From Bolinopsis microptera (Eukaryota > Ctenophora > Tentaculata > Lobata > Bolinopsidae): 60,000 bases of DNA. A model generated the notes under the pieces. The model saw nothing but the letters and a program-made list of their open reading frames with translations, was not told the DNA's origin and did no database searches. How positions within the stretch are numbered: the first letter of the stretch is position 1; every line of letters starts with the position of its first letter. The position numbers and the translations under genes are program-made. Of the stretch, positions 24,901 to 31,700 are shown in pieces. The stretch covers positions 13,069,675-13,129,674 of the forward strand of contig NC_087076.1 of NCBI RefSeq assembly GCF_026151205.1, in the 5' to 3' direction.

Positions 24901-27900
24901 TGATTTAACCTTTTCTTTTTCGTATTTTTTCCCGATCCATGACTCAAAGTGCCGAAGGCGCAAAAGAGTCAAGGACAAGGGTTAGCGATCGAGGTTTTTT
25001 TTGTATATGGTAGCTTTGCGACCGTGCGTGCGTGCGTGCGTGCGTGCCCTCGCCCCCAGTCTAGTTATCGCCCACGTGTCTGCCTGCGCAAAGTTATTTT
25101 GCGCGATCATCTGAATTAAACAATTGTTGGCGCGCAGTGCTGAAATGTTCAAGTACATTGTTAATTTTACCATGTACGCATCCCGATAGGGACTAATTGA
25201 TAGCATTGTATTATTATTTTGAGTTAGTATTACTATTTTGCACAGATCCGTGTCAGGTTGCATAAACAATAAACATATAGTTACATAGAAATATACACGA
25301 TTTTCAAATTCAATATAGAATTATATCAACTGGGCGGCGCTCGGCCTGTCACTCCGCCATATCTGCATGCTTATAAACAGCAAAGACTGGGGTCCCCAGG
25401 TGGTACTGGTATGGAATATGATAGAATACTTCATCCCGGATCGGGAAATTTAGCGGCCATCCACAAAAGAAAAGCGGCCGCATTTCTTGTTTGTGTGGTT
25501 AGGTGGTTGTTTAATGTTTGGGTGGTATCAATAATGCTGTGTGTCAGGTTTATGGAGGAGTTGGAAGAGGGTATCTACATACAACAGTCACTGGAGACTG
25601 TCTTCATGGATACTGAAGGCAAACAGGTACCAACTGTGGGAAAAGGTTGCCAACTTTATAATAATATGTAGGGGTACTGTTAGCCAATCCAACAAAATAC
25701 CCAAACGTTCTCATCTCAAGATTTAACTAGTTAACAACCTCTTTTCGCACAACCTTCTCCAATAATACCGCAGTTGTTATGTGAGAGCCTGTACCTGTAC
25801 GGGGTAATGTTGCACGTGATCGACATTAAATACAACGGCACTGTCAGAGAAAGGATCCTGGTCGCTTACCACAGGTTCATTTTCACTTAACATTCGTTTT
25901 GTAAACATGTGTGAAAATTAGTGATATATAACGAATATCAAAATATTTTTTACATTTATAATAATTGATAACTGTATGTCAACCCCACATTAACCAGTAA
26001 TCCTCTTTAGGGGTCGTTCACATATTACGTAATCAATATTTTGGCAATTTTTCCCCCCCCCCCCCCTCCCCTTCGTAATCAACCGTAATCAAGACCGAAC
26101 CCCCCCCCTATATAACGTAATCAAGGTTTGACCCCCCCCCCCCCCCCCGTAATCAACCGTAAGCATTTGAAACCCCCCCCCCCTCTGCTGATTAGGTAAT
26201 ATGTGAACGACCCCTTAGTGAACTTGAGGTCGGAGAAGCTGTAAGAAATGGCTGAATTTACCGTATTTAGTTTCAGCATTCCTCCTTGTTTACTTACTTG
26301 TCTCAAGATATAGTAGTCCCGTAGTTAAACTGTGCTACACTGTACTCTTATCGAGGTACATAGATAAGATAATAGTTTATAAGCTATTATCTTATATATG
26401 AACCTCGATAAGAGGTACATAGAATTAGATAGGAGTATGTTTTATTTTTGATATAAAGTAAATTGCAATATTTTTCACATCTAAGAGAAATAAAACTCAA
26501 TATTCAATGCAACTTTTTAAACTTATGGTCATTCAACAAAATTTACTCGTGATCGTATCACACCTTACCCCTGCGTTACCCAGTGCAGTTTCATACAAGT
26601 TAGCATTATTGGGGTCCCTGCTGGGGTTGAGGGTTCAGCTGATCGTTTTCCAAAATCAACAAATGGTTCACCGTTCTGCTGGGGTTCAGCTGATCGTTTT
26701 CCAAAATCAACAAATGGTTCACCGTTCTGCTGGGGTTCAGCTGATCGTTTTCCAAAATCAACAAATGGTTCACCGTTCTGCTGGGGTTCAGCTGATCGTT
26801 TTCCAAAATCAACAAATGGTTCACCGTTCTGCTGGGGTTCAGCTGATCGTTTTCCGAAATCAACAAATGGTTCACCGTTCTGCTGGGGTTCAGCTGATCG
26901 TTTTCCAAAATCAAGAAATGGTTTACCGTTCTGCTGGGGTTCAGCTGATCGTTTTCCAAAATCAACAAATGGTTCACCGTTCTGCTGGGGTTCAGCTGAT
27001 CGTTTTCCAAAATCAACAAATGGTTCACCGTTCTGCTGGGGTTCAGCTGATCGTTTTCCAAAATCAACAAATGGTTCACCGTTCTGTTGGGGTTCAGCTG
27101 ATCGTCTTATTGGAGGCTGACACTGAGTCAGAGCGATCAGTCCTAGCACTAGTAGAAAACAGAATACTTTCGTCATTGCTGCGGGTCTGGTGCTTTTTTT
27201 AAAGGCTAAAACAATAGGATACGAATATGGCAATACTTAAATAGTTCAACTTTTTTACAAATATCACTCGATATCAGATAAAAATAAGATTTAAAAAAAA
27301 ATGAAATGCGGAGTTACGTGAGACTGAAACCTGGTAAAAGGAACAGAACTGAAAGTTAAAGCCCTGATAAAGCAAATACAACCGTGTTCTAAGGAGAAAT
27401 CTTAATCAGTCGTATCAGAAGTCGTTCAAAAGGTAGATCAAAATAGTCTATTCTATTATATTGTTAAAGATAAAAAGGAAAAAAGCAACCAGCTGCTAAA
27501 ATTTAACGCTGAAAAAAACCCGGAAATCGGCATATTTAGGTGTCTAAAAAACCATGTTAATAGAGATCTAAAATTTGTTGAACACCAGACTCTAACTTTG
27601 TTCACGATAATTATCGTAAACCAAAGAAGGGAGCGGGTGCCTTAAATTGATACAGTCTGGGCGAAGATTCCGCCATATTTTTCCCGGTCAAAAATTTTAC
27701 CAGTCATAAAAAAACCCGCCGACTCAGATTATGGGGTTCCAAGGGGGTGGTGATCATCATATTTTACCTGAAGTCTCATATGTGCTAGAGAAGACTTTTG
27801 AAGCAGTGGATGGAGGGCTGTAACTTTATTGGCGGTTGCTACCATAATTTCGTTATAAAAATCACAATTTGGTTATAGAAATCAGATTTCAGGGTGGACC

Positions 27901-28723
27901 GTGATTCTCACTTTTCTTGCCCATGAAGTGAGTAAACTGTGCCACTATTTCATGGTCCACGGTGGATTGATTACTGGAGCAGTTGAAGATGCAAAGCCAA
28001 GACGTTCCCCAATACCAAGCGGTGGGCAGGAAATTAAGCTCCCGCGGCTGACCTTCAGAGCAGTAGCCCCATTAGCGGACAAAATGAAAGTCTTGTTAAG
28101 ACAACAATACAACTTCGAATTTGACGGTCAGCAGCAGGGGGATATCAATAATGATAATGGAGGGGACATTAGCGATAATGAGAATGAGAATACGCTTTAA
28201 TGAAGATTTGACTTATTATTGCTATAGATTTATTTTCCTTTAAATACTAGACGTGTCTTTTTTTCTATTTCTGAGTAATATCAGTAACTGTAAATTGAAA
28301 TAACTTTTTTAACAAGTAACAAAAACAGAAATTTCGGTTGAAAATTTGTTGACCTCTGAAAAAAAACTTGAAAGGTCGGCCACCGGTAAATACATGACCG
28401 GGATAATTTGGCGGGTTTTGGGAAATTCCGCCATATTTTTCCCGGTTATTAATTTTCCCAGTCATAAATTAACCCGCTATAATATTCCCGAGTAAGGTAG
28501 GTAAACTGTGCTACACTACAGTCTGTTTCTATGATCTGTGATAAATTTAAATTAAATTAAAATTTGTCACTGTTCAAGTTAAATAGGGCCGTCCAAAAAA
28601 GAATTTCACTGTAGTTTGCGTGCATCAAGATACCTTACTAGCTTGCATCAAGATATAACTTATAGTATGGTAGGTAAACTGTGCTACACTTCAGTCTGTT
28701 ACTATGATCTGTGATAAGGTTTG

Positions 28724-28755
<32 letters not shown>

Positions 28756-31700
28756 TAATCAAGACCCAACCACCCTCCTATATTACGTAATCAAGATTAG
28801 ACACCCCCCCCCCCCCCCCCCCCCCCGTAATCAAGACCCAACCCCCCTCCTATATTACGTAATCAAGATTAGACACCCCCCCCCCCCCCCCGTTAATGGT
28901 TAGGCACAGAGCTGCAAACCTGACCTACGTCGAAGCCCTGACTAAATTTTGTCAGTTCCCAAGCATGAAGACACTACCCGCTGTAAGTGTAAGAGCTGCT
29001 TTGAAAGAGCTCTAGGTTCTTAAACGTATCTAGATATTGTGTAATTTTGTTGTTGATTTAATTTTATTACTGATTTAATTTTATAACTGATTTAATTTAT
29101 TACTATCTATTACATGTTCATGTTAAGTCATTTATTTATTAAAAGCTATCACAACGGATTAATGAATGAAATAATCGCAAAGCACTTACTAAACGAAAAT
29201 TGGTTTAAAAAACGAACATTTTGATTACCGTACATAATTAACGAAAATTGTCCAATCGGTATTTCGAAAATCGGTAAGAAATTAAAATTTTGATCACGCA
29301 ATCAACGACCAAACCCCCCCCCCCCCCCCCCCCCCCCCGTAATCAACCGTAAGCATTTGAAACCCCCCCACCCCCTGCTGATTACGTAATATGTGAACGA
29401 CCCCTTAGTGAACTTGAGGTCGGAGAAGCTGTAAGAAATGGCTTCAACATTCCTCCTTGTTTCAACATTCCTCCTTGTTTACTTACTTGTCTCAAGATAT
29501 ATATTAGTCCCGTAGTTAAACTGTGCTACACTGTACTCTTATCGAGGTACATAGATAAGATAATAGTTTATAAGCTATTATCTTATCTATGAACCTCGAT
29601 AAGAGGTACATAGAATTAGATAGGAGTATGTTTTATTTTTGATATAAAGTAAATTGCAATATTTTTCACATCTAAGAGAAATAAAACTCAATATTCAATG
29701 CAACTTTTTAAACTTATGGTCATTCAACGAAATTTACTCGTGATCGTATCACACCTTACCCCTGCGTTACCCAGTGCAGTTTCATACATTCATGATCGTT
29801 TTCCAAAATCAACAAATGCTTCACCGTTCTGCTGGGGTTCAGCTGATCGTTTTCCAAAATCAACAAATGCTTCACCGTTCTGCTGGGGTTCAGCTGATCG
29901 TTTTCCAAAATCAACAAATGCTTCACCGTTCTGCTGGGGTTCAGCTGATCGTTTTCCAAAATCAACAAATGCTTCACCGTTCATCCCCCCCCCCCCCCCC
30001 CCCCCGTAATCAACCGTAAGCATTTGGAAACCCCCCCCCCCCCCCTCGGCTGATTACGTAATATGTGAACGACCCCTTAGATATAACGCAAACAAGGCAG
30101 CAGTAGACTCTCACATTAACCAGTAACCCTCTCTAGATATAACGCAAACAAGGCAGCAGTAGACTCTCACATTAACCAGTAACCCTCTCTAGATATAACG
30201 CAAACAAGGCAGCAGTAGACTCTCACATTAACCAGTAACCCTCTCTAGATATAACGCAAACAAGGCAGCAGTAGACTCTCACATTAACCAGTAACCCTCT
30301 CTAGATATAACGCAAACAAGGCAGCAGTAGACTCTCACATTAACCAGTCACCCTCTTTAGATATAACGCAAACAAGGCAGCAGTAGACTCTCACATTAAC
30401 CAGTAACCCTCTTTAGATATAACGCAAACAAGGCAGCAGTAGACTCTCACATTAACCAGTAACCCTCTCTAGATATAACGCAAACAAGGCAGCAGTAGAC
30501 TCTCACATTAACCAGTAACCCTCTTTAGATATAACGCAAACAAGGCAGCAGTAGACTCTCACATTAACCAGTAACCCTCTCTAGATATAACGCAAACAAG
30601 GCAGCAGTAGACTCTCACATTAACCAGTAACCCTCTCTAGATATAACGCAAACAAGGCAGCAGTAGACTCTCACATAGATGATGTGTGTAAGTTGTTACG
30701 GAGCACAGGGGTAGGAGGAGGAGGAGCTTCACGGAGACCTGCTAACTACCCTATAAGTTACTTCGGCAGGGTTCCTATCAGACAGGACTTTGTTAACATG
30801 GCTATAGGACGACTCAGGTTGGTCACTGTCTTGGTTCCCTTTGTCTTTACTTATGAGCTTATGGTCTCTGAGTTTAATTTTGGGTTTTTGTCACAAGTAA
30901 TGCTCAGATGTTTAATTAATTGAAGTAAATTTACCATATAGATTTGGTAATGGTATTATCCGACATCAATACTAGATGTACACTGTACATTGTACACTGT
31001 GCATTGTACATTGTACATTACATATCCGACCTTTTGTAATCTAGCTAACAAACTGTCCCCAGATCAGATGATGTGTATAACCAGATGTCGAACTACCCTC
31101 TCCCGGAACACAGATCAGTGGCCCTGTCCACCCAGGCCAGCATGCTCTACATCATCCTCTACTTCGCTCCGGACATCCTCCACAACCAGCAGGCAGTCAT
31201 GAGGGAGATTGTAGATAAACATTTCCCTGATAACTGGGTTCTGGATGTTTACATGGGTCAGTACTGGGCTATATAAACCCTGAGGCTATATAAACCCTGA
31301 TGGAATATAAACCCTGAGGCTATATAAACCCTGAGGCTATATAAACAATCTAACAGGATCCTGTCACTAACCACTAATAACTAATTCCACTACTAAGAGG
31401 GAATATAATAAACAATCTACAGGGTGATTCAAAAGCTTGGCGAGGATGTTCTTTTTGGATACTTCTCTTTTAATTTGAAACACCCTGTAACGGTATCCTG
31501 CCACTAACCAGTACCACCCTCTGTTTGAACGAGAATTTTCTTCTTTAAATAAAAGCATATTTGGGTATACATTCAAAATCAGGAAATAAAACCATACCTT
31601 AATTAATACATATTTATATTCAGGCCTTACAGTAAACCTTGTTCTGGAATGGGAGGGATTTCGTGCCGCACGCACCGCACTCAACAACACGTTCGACAAC

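Larger units (their letters stand above)
26010..30076. mobile_element. Composite interval bounded by PIF/Harbinger-like ends, carrying the peptide genes
   Basis: The outermost ends (26010 and 30076) are also a matched inverted pair of at least 26 bp, flanked by TTA at 26007-26009 and 30077-30079. The interval interrupts the sequence CCTCTTTAG|ATATAACGC, which survives uninterrupted in copies of the 56-bp array. It includes internal right ends, poly-C tracts, two copies of a ~70-bp hairpin and the peptide gene with its truncated copy. Whether it moved as one unit or grew by nested insertion and duplication is not decidable here. Confidence 0.6.

Noticed and set aside
26507-27202. Plus-strand repeat ORF opposite the neuropeptide gene
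   Set aside because: The minus frame has signal peptide and GKR sites; the plus frame is its shadow.
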